A DNA stretch of 64,000 nucleotides from assembly GCF_900148505.1 (NCBI RefSeq), contig NZ_FRXO01000006.1, forward strand, positions 305,229-369,228, given 5' to 3'. Of the stretch, positions 15,707 to 23,304 are shown one piece after another. Under the pieces are notes generated by a model, which saw nothing but the letters and a program-made list of their open reading frames with translations, did no database searches and had not been told where the DNA came from. The stretch's first letter is position 1; every line of letters starts with the position of its first letter. The translations under genes and the position numbers were made by a program. Source of the stretch: Pseudoxanthobacter soli DSM 19599 (GTDB taxonomy: Bacteria; Pseudomonadota; Alphaproteobacteria; Rhizobiales; Segnochrobactraceae).

Positions 15707-17251
15707 TCAGGCGACCTGCGACAGGCCGGTCAGATAGCGGTCGATTTCCTGCGCCTGGGTCTCGCGCAGCCGCAGGCCGAGCTTGCTGCGCCGCCAGAGA
15801 ATATCTTCGCTGGTGAGCGCCCATTCGTTTCGTCGCATGTGGTCGATTTCGGCCTCGGTGAGGCCGGCGCCGAAAGATTGTCCGAGATCCGCCGTCTTGC
15901 GGGCATGGCCGAGAATGGCCGGGGCCTCGGTGCCGTAATAGCGCACGAAGCGGGTGGCTTCGCCGGGCGGCAGGAACGGATAGGCCTCGGCGAGCGCGCG
16001 CACGAGGGCGGGGAAATCCTGTTTCGGAAAGTCGCCGCCCGGCAGGCTGGCGCGGCCGGTCCAGCCGCGCATGGAGGCCACCTTCGCGCGGTGCGACGGA
16101 TCGAGCAGCGGTTCGATCTTGTCGAGGGCGGATTCCGCCAGGCGGCGGTAGGTCGTGATCTTGCCGCCGAAGATCGACAGCATCGGCGCGCCGTCGGACT
16201 GGTCGAGTTCGAGCACATAGTCGCGGGTTGCCGCCTGCGCGGCGCTTGCGCCGTCGTCGTAGAGCGGACGGACGCCGGAATAGGTCCACACCACGTCGGC
16301 GGGCGCGATCGGCCGGCTGAAATAGGCGCTGGCGGCGCGGCACAGATAGTGGATTTCGTCCTCGCTCGCCCGGACGCGGTCGAGATCGCCGGAATAATCG
16401 CGGTCGGTCGTGCCGATGAGGGTGAAATCGCCCTCGTAGGGGATCGTGAAGACGATCCGGCCGTCGCCGTTCTGGAAGATGAAGCAGCGGTCGTGGTCAT
16501 AGAGCTTCGGGACCACGATGTGCGAGCCCTGCACCATGCGGGTTCTGCCGCCGGTCCGCCGCCCGGCGAGCGTGCGCACGACGTCGCCGGCCCACGGCCC
16601 GGCCGCGTTGACCACGATCGGCGCCCGGATATCGCGGCGCGCGCCGTTGGCGCCTTCCACCGTGAGCGTCCATCCGCCCGGCCCCGTCCTGGCGGCGACG
16701 CAGGCGGTGCGGGACCGGATCTCGGCGCCGAGACGCCGGGCATCGCGCGCGTTCAGGATGACGAGGCGATTGTCCTCGACCCAGCAGTCGGAATATTCGA
16801 AGCCGACCCGGAGCCCGGGCTTCAGGCCCTGTCCGATCGGGCTGCGGGCGAAGTCGACCGAACTCGTGCCCGGCAGCGCCTTGCGGCCGCCGAGATGGTC
16901 GTAGATCAGGAGGCCGAGCCGGAGCATCCAGCGCGGTCGCATCTCCTTCACATGAGGCAGCACGAAGCGCAGCGGCCTGACGATATGGGGGGCTATGCCC
17001 CACAGCACCTCGCGCTCCTTCAACGCCTCCCGCACCAGGCGGAACTCGTAGTGCTCGAGATAGCGCAGGCCGCCGTGCAGCAGCTTGGTCGATGCGGAGG
17101 ACGTCGCGCCGCCGAGATCGCCGCGATCGCACAGGAACACCTTGAGGCCGCGGCCTGCGGCATCGCGGGCGATGCCGCAGCCGTTGATGCCGCCACCGAT
17201 GATGGCGAGATCGTAGGTGTCGGAGGTCTGCGTCGCAGCACGCTCAGCCAT
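15707..17251 (-). CDS. glpD: GlpD-like FAD-dependent polyol-phosphate dehydrogenase
   Basis: A 514-aa flavoprotein aligning in order with aerobic glycerol-3-phosphate dehydrogenase: FAD-binding 'YDLAIIGGGINGCGIARDA', 'SSASTKLLHGGLRYLEHYEF', 'GTTDRDYSGDLDRVRASEDE', and 'SIFGGKITTYRRLAESALDK' with a C-terminal helical domain. It oxidises a polyol phosphate at the membrane and passes electrons to quinone. GGAGG lies 7 nt before ATG 17251, and the start overlaps the HAD gene by 8 bp. In related polyol loci such as the erythritol genes of Brucella, a GlpD homologue oxidises a tetritol phosphate instead of glycerol-3-phosphate. With two FGGY kinases and a SorC regulator here, a non-glycerol substrate is plausible. 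Confidence 0.88.
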   Translation of the reverse strand: MAERAATQTSDTYDLAIIGGGINGCGIARDAAGRGLKVFLCDRGDLGGATSSASTKLLHGGLRYLEHYEFRLVREALKEREVLWGIAPHIVRPLRFVLPHVKEMRPRWMLRLGLLIYDHLGGRKALPGTSSVDFARSPIGQGLKPGLRVGFEYSDCWVEDNRLVILNARDARRLGAEIRSRTACVAARTGPGGWTLTVEGANGARRDIRAPIVVNAAGPWAGDVVRTLAGRRTGGRTRMVQGSHIVVPKLYDHDRCFIFQNGDGRIVFTIPYEGDFTLIGTTDRDYSGDLDRVRASEDEIHYLCRAASAYFSRPIAPADVVWTYSGVRPLYDDGASAAQAATRDYVLELDQSDGAPMLSIFGGKITTYRRLAESALDKIEPLLDPSHRAKVASMRGWTGRASLPGGDFPKQDFPALVRALAEAYPFLPPGEATRFVRYYGTEAPAILGHARKTADLGQSFGAGLTEAEIDHMRRNEWALTSEDILWRRSKLGLRLRETQAQEIDRYLTGLSQVA

Positions 17252-18074
17252 GGCTGGCCTCCCGCGAGGGCGCGGTGCGGGCGGCGAGGATGAGATCGGC
17301 GACCTCCACGAAGCCTTCACCGCCCCTGCCGTTCGTGACATAGCGCGGCAGATGGCTCGTCTCGTCCTTGAAATCGAGCACGTTGGCGACGCCGAACGAT
17401 TTCGGAAAGAAGCTGAACATCGGGCCGTCGTTCGGGCTGTCGCCCACGAAGGCGATGCGATCCTTGTCCGCGTCGAGGTCCAGACCGAGCACGTCCCTGG
17501 AGAAAAGCCGGCTCATCGACAGCTTGTCGTAATTGCCGAACCAGCCGTTGACGTGGATCGACGACAGCTTGGCGACCGCCCCTTCCGAGGCGAACATCGC
17601 GAGCACCCGGTCGACGGCTTCCTTGGGCAGGGGCGGAACGTCCTCGCACACATCGATCGCGAGGTCCGCCTCGCGATAGAGCTGGTCCGAGGCGATGCCG
17701 GTTCCGGGGACCTCGCGCAGGATGCGCTCCCGCAGGACGGAAAGCCGCGCCCGGTTCTGGCGGCGCTCGTCGTCGGTCGCGAAGAAGCGCTGGATCATGC
17801 GCTTCCGGTCCCGCTGATAGGAGAAGTAGAACGCGCCGTTTTCTCCGACGATGCCGGCGACGGGCCAGAACCGGGCGATCATATCGCACCAGCCGGCAGG
17901 CCGGCCGGTGATCGGCACCACCGCCAGCCCTGCGGCGTCGAGCCGTTCGAGGGCCTCGTAGGCCGCGGCCGGCAGCCGGCCTTCGCAGGTCAGCGTGTCG
18001 TCGATATCGGTGAACACCACCTCGACCCCGGCCAGGGACGCGGCATCGAGCTCGGTGATGGGGCGAAGGTTCAT
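17244..18074 (-). CDS. HAD-superfamily (type IIB) hydrolase
   Basis: A 276-aa phosphatase. The nucleophile motif is 'VVFTDIDDTLTCEG' (Asp23, Asp25); motif II is in 'AVVPITGRPAGW', and the late acidic motif is 'IAFVGDSPNDGPMFSFF'. The cap between them is of the Cof/mannosyl-3-phosphoglycerate-phosphatase kind. It starts at 18074, overlapping the AraM-like gene by 4 nt, and its stop overlaps the GlpD-like gene by 8 bp, so it belongs to the pathway. It may remove phosphate from a polyol phosphate made by the neighbouring dehydrogenases or kinases, or relieve sugar-phosphate stress. Confidence 0.88.
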   Translation of the reverse strand: MNLRPITELDAASLAGVEVVFTDIDDTLTCEGRLPAAAYEALERLDAAGLAVVPITGRPAGWCDMIARFWPVAGIVGENGAFYFSYQRDRKRMIQRFFATDDERRQNRARLSVLRERILREVPGTGIASDQLYREADLAIDVCEDVPPLPKEAVDRVLAMFASEGAVAKLSSIHVNGWFGNYDKLSMSRLFSRDVLGLDLDADKDRIAFVGDSPNDGPMFSFFPKSFGVANVLDFKDETSHLPRYVTNGRGGEGFVEVADLILAARTAPSREASHG

Positions 18075-19426
18075 CGTCCTTCCTCCGCAATGAAATCGTC
18101 GAGGATGCCCATGCCGGCCGCGAGATCGAGGAAGGAGTAGCGGTCGCGCATCTCCGGCGAGTGGCGCAGCGCGTCGCGATAGAGGCCGATGTCGATGCCG
18201 AGTTCGGAGGCCGTCGCCGCGCCCCCGGCGGCCCGGAGATGGTCGGCGAGCACGGCGGACGGGATCGACATCGCCTGAAGCCGCGGGCGCAGGTCCGGCC
18301 ACAGGTCCGCAAGGCGCGCGTTGAAGCGCTCGCATGCGGCCTCGTCCATCGTCTTGGCGCGGCACACGGCAATGCAGGCCTCGACCGCGGCGGCGGGGTA
18401 GCGCCGGCGCAGATCGGCTTCGTCGAACTGAACGGGACGTATCCTGGGTGCGCTCGCCTCCGACAGGATCGCCTCCTGAAGGCGGGCCATCGTCACCGAC
18501 GTCACGCCGACCTGCTGGCCATGGACCGTGCCCGGATGGCGGTCGCCGGCGAAGCTGTCGATCCAGTGCGAAATCTGGTGTTCGCCCATCGAGCCCGGAT
18601 GGCTCATCTTGGCGACGCTGATGCCGAACCCGGTGAGCGTCAGCAGGCGCTGCAGATAGCCGACGGCGAGGCGGTCGCCCCGCGCAAGATCCGCCGAGCG
18701 GGCGAGCAGTTCGCGCTCGTCCTCGTCCTGCAGCGCATAGGGCGCCGTGAGATAGGCGGTGCCGAACATGCGGTGGGAAAAGTACCAGTCCACCTGGGCC
18801 GTCGAGCGGCACAGGCTGTCGCCCAGGCCGGCGGCGATGAGATAGGACGGCGCCGCGGCGTTGACGGCGAGGTCGATGAACACGCCCCGCGCGGCGTGAG
18901 CCGGCTGGGTGGTCTTAAGGCCGGAGGCGAGCGTGATGGAGGCGGTCGTCGAGGTGTAGCCGTTCATCGACGGCGCGGTGCCGAACACGCTGTAGGGGCG
19001 CCCGTCCTGTGCCGTCGCATATTTGCAGAGATCGTTGATGGTGCCGGAGCCGACCGCGATGAGGGCGTCGGCGCCGCGGGTCCTGTCCTTGAGCCGCTCG
19101 ACTTCGCCTTCATCGGCATGGGGATGGTCGAGAACGACCTCGATCGCAGAGGCGCCGAGGGCAGCGGCGATCGCCGCACCCTGGGCGTCGCGGGTGTCAT
19201 GGTCGCTGACGACGGCATAGCTCGCCGCCGGCATGACGCTGCCGACGAGATCGGCATAGGCGCCCCCGAGATCGTCGGCGATCACAACGCGTTCGAACGG
19301 AACTCCGGCAGGCTGGCCGGTATCGGGGTCGATCCACCGGCCCGCGGTGACGTCATCGATCAGCGACGTCCAGGATGCGGACGAGGGTGCCCGCCCGCCT
19401 TCGCGCGCCGTAACGGGGCGATTCAT
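18071..19426 (-). CDS. araM: sn-glycerol-1-phosphate dehydrogenase family protein (AraM/EgsA-like)
   Basis: A 451-aa metal-dependent dehydrogenase of the glycerol-1-phosphate branch of iron-containing alcohol dehydrogenases. It shows the NAD-binding 'LIAVGSGTINDLCKYATA', 'FGTAPSMNGYTSTTASI', and metal ligands in 'GLGDSLCRSTAQVDWY' (Asp), 'SHPGSMGEHQISHWID' (His) and 'TVHGQQVGVTSV' (His). Family members reduce dihydroxyacetone phosphate to sn-glycerol-1-phosphate. It is the first gene of the polyol operon, facing a SorC regulator across a 375-bp divergent region. A GlpD homologue and a phosphatase directly downstream suggest that it acts on a polyol phosphate, possibly in the oxidative direction. 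The first 40 residues have no obvious counterpart in the family. Confidence 0.87.
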   Translation of the reverse strand: MNRPVTAREGGRAPSSASWTSLIDDVTAGRWIDPDTGQPAGVPFERVVIADDLGGAYADLVGSVMPAASYAVVSDHDTRDAQGAAIAAALGASAIEVVLDHPHADEGEVERLKDRTRGADALIAVGSGTINDLCKYATAQDGRPYSVFGTAPSMNGYTSTTASITLASGLKTTQPAHAARGVFIDLAVNAAAPSYLIAAGLGDSLCRSTAQVDWYFSHRMFGTAYLTAPYALQDEDERELLARSADLARGDRLAVGYLQRLLTLTGFGISVAKMSHPGSMGEHQISHWIDSFAGDRHPGTVHGQQVGVTSVTMARLQEAILSEASAPRIRPVQFDEADLRRRYPAAAVEACIAVCRAKTMDEAACERFNARLADLWPDLRPRLQAMSIPSAVLADHLRAAGGAATASELGIDIGLYRDALRHSPEMRDRYSFLDLAAGMGILDDFIAEEGR

Positions 19427-19673
19427 GCCGTTTCTCCCTCCCAGGGAAGCTCGTCTTGTTTTGTGGCATTCTTCAATCAGTCATGAATTTTGTCAATGTC
19501 GTTTTTCGCGACGTTATGGCATTTGCCAAATGGATGTTCGCGGCCCTGAAATCCGATAGAAGGGATGACGGAATCGGGGCCTACCGGAGCGCGTGTTCGC
19601 GAGATCGACCGTCCTGCGGGGGGCGGTCGCAGCAACGGCGGGCAAGGCGGGCGGCAGGCGATGCGGAAGACAG
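19427..19673. promoter_or_regulatory. divergent promoter region with candidate SorC operators
   Basis: The left half (19455-19560) is clearly more A+T-rich than the genes. It holds an odd-length perfect palindrome ATTTGCCAAAT (19521-19531) and an imperfect inverted repeat AATGTCG/CGACGTT (19495-19501 and 19509-19515). This is where promoters for the minus-strand polyol operon should lie, with the SorC regulator binding nearby. The right half is G+C-rich and shows nothing recognisable. Confidence 0.5.
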
Positions 19674-19790
19674 CTGGAGCGCGTTCCGATCTGATGGAAA
19701 CATCAGATCGACAAGAAATCGCTCCAGACTCAACAGCTTGAGCATATCCTTGTCGTTCAGATCGATCCGATCTGAACGGGATATGCTCTA
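19674..19790 (+). repeat. interspersed palindromic repeat, copy 1
   Basis: The most complete copy of a family also found at 48990 and (inverted) 61578. It has two compound hairpins. In the first, CTGGAGCG (19674-19681) pairs with CGCTCCAG (19720-19727) around an inner perfect 9-bp stem GATCTGATG/CATCAGATC with GAAA loop. In the second, GAGCATATCC (19740-19749) pairs with GGATATGCTC (19779-19788) around CGTTCAGATC/GATCTGAACG (19754-19763, 19769-19778). It ends 11 bp before the SorC start, so it lies in that gene's leader. Confidence 0.9.
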
Positions 19791-19801
19791 GGGGGCAGGC
19801 C

Positions 19802-20791
19802 ATGACGGAAGCGGAAGCGGCGTCCCGCCGGGGGCGGCGGCAGAGTGGGGTGCCCGGGGCATTTGGCCTCGACCCGGTGCTCTGGGCGGCATGGCTCTAT
19901 TACGAGGAAGGGCTGAAGCAGGACGAAATCGCCGAGAAACTGGGCGTGTCGCGGGCCTCGGTCTTCAACCTCTTGCAGCGGGCGCGGGAGGAAGGGGTCG
20001 TCAACATCAAGATCGATCCGGCCCGCATGGAGCGGGTCAGTCTGGCGCGCGAGATCGAGAGCGCGACCGGCATCGACGAGTGCTTCATCATCCCCGACGA
20101 AGGCGCCGCGGAACCGCTTTACGACCGCATCGGCCGGTTCGGGGCCCGGCTCCTGGAGCAGCGGCTGAGCGACGCGGATGTGCTGGGCGTCGCCTGGGGG
20201 CGCACGGTGATGTCGCTTTCGAAGGCGCTGGCGCCGATGTCGCTGCCCGGCGCCTCGATCGCGCAGGTCACGGGATCCTCGATCGCGACCTACGACTTCT
20301 CGCCGGAACTATGCACCTCGAACATCGCGGTCCGGGTCGGCGCGCGGTGCATCAACCTGCATGCTCCGGGCATCGTTTCCAGCGCGAAGATGAAGCAGCT
20401 GCTGATGGGAGAGCCCATCATCGAGCAGCACTTCAGGCTGCTGCGCACCTGCACCAGAACGCTGTTCGGCGTCACCCATGTGGGCAGCGAGACGCTCCTC
20501 AAGGACTCCGGCTTCATGTCCGAGCAGATCCTGGCGGACTATCAGAGCCGCGGCGCGATCGGGTTCGTGTCGGGCTACTTCTTCGACAGGGAGGGAAAGC
20601 CGGTGCTGACGGAGATCGACGCCCGCCATATCGTCATGCCGCTGGAGGACTTTCTCCAGGTGCCGGAGCGCATCTGCATCGGCGGCGGCATGGAGAAGGT
20701 CGCGGCGATCTCCGGCATGCTCCGAGGGCGTTATGCCAGCATTCTCGTGACGGACGCCGGCACGGCGCGCGCGGTGCTCAAGACGTACTGA
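19802..20791 (+). CDS. SorC-family transcriptional regulator
   Basis: A 329-aa regulator. The N-terminal helix-turn-helix is in 'EGLKQDEIAEKLGVSRASVF' followed by 'NLLQRAREEGVVNIKID'; the remainder is the sugar-phosphate-binding SorC domain ('VLGVAWGRTVMSLSKAL', 'SGYFFDREGKPV', 'RICIGGGMEKVAAISGML'). AGGGGG lies about 7 nt before ATG 19802. It diverges from the polyol operon. SorC proteins usually respond to a phosphorylated pathway intermediate; EryD of the Brucella erythritol locus belongs to this family and supports a polyol-phosphate effector. Confidence 0.93.
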   Translation: MTEAEAASRRGRRQSGVPGAFGLDPVLWAAWLYYEEGLKQDEIAEKLGVSRASVFNLLQRAREEGVVNIKIDPARMERVSLAREIESATGIDECFIIPDEGAAEPLYDRIGRFGARLLEQRLSDADVLGVAWGRTVMSLSKALAPMSLPGASIAQVTGSSIATYDFSPELCTSNIAVRVGARCINLHAPGIVSSAKMKQLLMGEPIIEQHFRLLRTCTRTLFGVTHVGSETLLKDSGFMSEQILADYQSRGAIGFVSGYFFDREGKPVLTEIDARHIVMPLEDFLQVPERICIGGGMEKVAAISGMLRGRYASILVTDAGTARAVLKTY

Positions 20792-20890
20792 AGCGCGCCG
20801 GCGCGCCGGACGTCGGTTTCCCGCCGCCCGGCTTGCGAAGGCCACCGCTCGTTCTTCGCTGCGCAGACGGCCTGAGTTGAACCGCGACGG

Positions 20891-21316
20891 TCAGTTTTCC
20901 GGCGTGAAGCGCAGGATGCCGGCCAAGCGAGGTTGCTTGCCGGTGTCGTTCGGATGGTTGACGCCGTCCATGACGGGCACTTCGGAGAAATCGAACGGGC
21001 TTATTCCGTCGAGGCAAGCGACGTTTACGGCGTGCAGGTTCCGGTCGGACCGCCGCTGGTGGTGCGTATAGATCCCGCAGCGGGAACAGAAGAAGTGATC
21101 CACCGACCCGGAATGAAAGCGATAGCTCGTCAGCAGCTCCTCGCCCTGAAGGATTTTGACCCCGCCAATGTCGGCCGTCACGACGACCGCACCGCGCATG
21201 CGGCAGTAGGAGCAGTTGCAGCGCCGGACCGCGTTGAAGCCGTCGCTGAGCGACACTTCGAAGCGCACCGCACCACAATGGCATTGGCCGGTTCTGACGT
21301 CTGCAGCGCTGGTCAT
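20891..21316 (-). CDS. GFA-family (CENP-V/GFA domain) zinc protein
   Basis: A 141-aa single-domain protein of the glutathione-dependent formaldehyde-activating enzyme family. The zinc-binding cysteines appear in the expected order: 'GQCHCGAVRFEV', then 'CNCSYCRMRGAVVV', then 'FFCSRCGIYTHHQRR'. Despite the family name most members have unknown substrates, so no reaction is assigned. It is convergent with the SorC gene (99-bp gap holding a 14-bp GC palindrome at 20793-20806) and 137 bp downstream of the LuxR-type gene on the same strand. Confidence 0.88.
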   Translation of the reverse strand: MTSAADVRTGQCHCGAVRFEVSLSDGFNAVRRCNCSYCRMRGAVVVTADIGGVKILQGEELLTSYRFHSGSVDHFFCSRCGIYTHHQRRSDRNLHAVNVACLDGISPFDFSEVPVMDGVNHPNDTGKQPRLAGILRFTPEN

Positions 21317-21453
21317 CCTGTCGCGTCTCCCATTCCCGTCGTGCGCGAGTCTCCGGAACGAGGCTCGAAACGCCTGCCATCAATCTACCACCGCGATCGG
21401 CGGTCGTGCGCGGCGCGAGCCGCGCGGAGAAGGCCGGAAGCGTTCAGGTCCGC

Positions 21454-22584
21454 TCACCGCCGGGCGAGCGCCGAGATTCTGGCGACGAGTTCCGACTGCC
21501 GGTTGACGCCGAGTTTCTGGAACGCGCGCTTCAGCACGACACGCGCCGTGCCCTCGGTGATGCCGAGCGCGGCCGCGGCCTCCCTGACCGCATGGCCGGC
21601 GGCCAGCAGGGCGGAAAGGCGGGCTTCGCCGAAGGTGAGCCCGAACACATCGCGCACCACCGACGGCTCGACGACCCGTTCCTGCTCCAGATGCTGGGCC
21701 ACCACCAGGACATGCCGGTCCGGCTTGACGATGCCGAGATGGGCCGCCGCCGCGCCGAGCAGCGGCAGCACCCACAGCACGAGGCGCTTGCCGGTGCCGG
21801 CCGCGGTGACGGTGATCGGCCGCGGTGCGCCACCCGCCTCGCCGGCTTCGGAATGGGCGCGGTCGAGCGCGGCCGAAAAGGCCGCGTCCTCGTCGGAGAG
21901 CGCGGGACGCAGCGCCCCGTCGCCGGCCGCGAAATAGTCGCCGATCAGCCCGCGCGCCGAACCGTTCACCAGGAGAGGACGCCGCGCGCCGTCGAGAATG
22001 AACGCCGGCCGGTCGAGCGCATCGAACGCACCGGCGACGGTCCGGTGCGCGGCACCGGTCTGAGCCAGCCGGCCGGATATGCGCAGCGACTGCTCGAAAT
22101 GACGCGCGACCAGAAGCAGGCGATCCGCCTCCGCCCGCTCGTAAGGCCCGGCATCCCGGCCGCGCTGGACCAGCAATCCGGCCGGCGACCCCAAATCGGA
22201 CTCGATGATGGCGACCATCTGCCAGTAGAGGCCGAACCTCGGCAGAAAGTCCGCATAGAACGGATCGGCCGCGATCTCGGCGTCGGTAAGGATGTCGCGG
22301 TCGCTGTAGACGTCGCCCGAACGGAAGCCGAACGTGGCGCGCGGCGCCAGCCACGGATTGCGCGTCGACCAGTCCTCGGCGTCGTAGGCGACGACCGCGC
22401 TGTCGAGGGCGGCCGAATGGGCGGCGACGGTCCAGCGCGCCGGCTGCCGCACATAGAGCAGCGCCCCCTTCGAGCCGAACAGCGCGGCGATGTCGTTCAG
22501 CGCGGCGGGCCAGTCGCCGGGCGTCAGGCTGGCCTCGTAGATGCGGTAGAGCGTGTCGTTGAAGGCGGGCACTCGCAGTTCCAT
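21454..22584 (-). CDS. LuxR-family HTH regulator
   Basis: A 376-aa protein with a C-terminal LuxR-type helix-turn-helix ('LTFGEARLSALLAAGHAV', 'AAALGITEGTARVVLKRAFQ', 'KLGVNRQSELVARI'). The N-terminal 300 residues are a poorly defined sensor region beginning 'LRVPAFNDTLYRIYEASLTP', similar in style to many orphan LuxR-type regulators of alphaproteobacteria; no receiver domain or autoinducer motif was recognised. It diverges from the oxalate decarboxylase gene over a 720-bp spacer with an A+T-rich promoter-like part, so that gene is its most obvious target. The ribosome-binding site before ATG 22584 is weak. Confidence 0.88.
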   Translation of the reverse strand: MELRVPAFNDTLYRIYEASLTPGDWPAALNDIAALFGSKGALLYVRQPARWTVAAHSAALDSAVVAYDAEDWSTRNPWLAPRATFGFRSGDVYSDRDILTDAEIAADPFYADFLPRFGLYWQMVAIIESDLGSPAGLLVQRGRDAGPYERAEADRLLLVARHFEQSLRISGRLAQTGAAHRTVAGAFDALDRPAFILDGARRPLLVNGSARGLIGDYFAAGDGALRPALSDEDAAFSAALDRAHSEAGEAGGAPRPITVTAAGTGKRLVLWVLPLLGAAAAHLGIVKPDRHVLVVAQHLEQERVVEPSVVRDVFGLTFGEARLSALLAAGHAVREAAAALGITEGTARVVLKRAFQKLGVNRQSELVARISALARR

Positions 22585-22626
22585 CGGCTGGGCGTCGTCA
22601 CAGGGCGCACGCGACGTGAGGGGCGA

Positions 22627-22735
22627 AAATCATCCGGCCGCAAATCATCCGGTCGCCATAAGCACCCGGGGCGCGGGTCGGTTCAAGCCGACAGGACTAT
22701 TGGAGCCGACAAGACGCTTCGAAGCGATAAAACAA
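22627..22735. repeat. short tandem repeats (15-bp x2; 18-bp x3, degenerate)
   Basis: Two 15-bp units (AAATCATCCGGCCGC at 22627, AAATCATCCGGTCGC at 22642) differ at one base. About 25 bp further on, a degenerate 18-bp unit occurs three times, at 22682, 22700 and 22718 (TTCAAGCCGACAGGACTA, TTGGAGCCGACAAGACGC, TTCGAAGCGATAAAACAA). No gene frame encloses them. Confidence 0.65.
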
Positions 22736-23304
22736 TCGTGAAGTCTGCGGCGAACGATGTTTACACCGACCCATGATGGCCAGGCACGCACCCGGAGGCA
22801 AGATCGACCGGGCAATTTCCCCGCGTAATGTCGTGTCTCGGGGCAGATTCCACCGGACCGCAGGCTCCCGCGTATTTGTATCCCATACGGGATATTGAGC
22901 GAAAAGACGCTGCGTGGCATCGCTTTCACCCGGAACTCGTCTTGGGAAAATCGCGTGCATTCTATCCTGGAAACCCGACAGTTCGCGCCCGTTTTTGCGG
23001 GGTTGGGTCGAAATAGAGAGGCATGGCCGTGTCACACCTTTGCGGCCGGATCCGTTGCTGCGGTGGAGGTCGCTTCCCTCGATGCCTTTCCGGGGCGGAA
23101 CCCACCGCTCCTATACCCATGTATAAATGACGACGGAGGTCACGGAACGTATATCTCGTTTATATCTTTGTAATACTCGGAATTTTTGCCGATATATTCC
23201 GAATTTTATCTTGATATTGCAAAGTCCGAAACCAATGTCCGTATGGCGACGGTGCGAAACCGTGCGCCGTCCCGAGATCCTCCTGAAGGCGGAGACCCAA
23301 GACC
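22736..23304. promoter_or_regulatory. long intergenic region upstream of oxalate decarboxylase, with dyads
   Basis: No gene was recognised. Two inverted repeats stand out: TATCCC-N4-GGGATA at 22879-22894, and TCGGAAT-N12-ATTCCGA (23177-23183 with 23196-23202). The second lies in an unusually A+T-rich block (23110-23235), the likeliest promoter of the downstream gene. The divergent LuxR-type regulator is the natural candidate to bind here. Confidence 0.5.

Noticed and set aside
18964..19257. Short frames within the AraM-like gene on either strand
   Set aside because: They overlap a gene with clear NAD- and metal-binding motifs and show only shadow composition.
20793..20806. Terminator between the convergent SorC and GFA genes
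   Set aside because: The 14-bp GC palindrome has no room for a hairpin loop and no T run; it may be chance in GC-rich DNA.
22895..23173. Small gene upstream of oxalate decarboxylase
   Set aside because: Several short frames are open here, but none has a ribosome-binding site or recognisable sequence, and they cover an A+T-rich promoter-like block.
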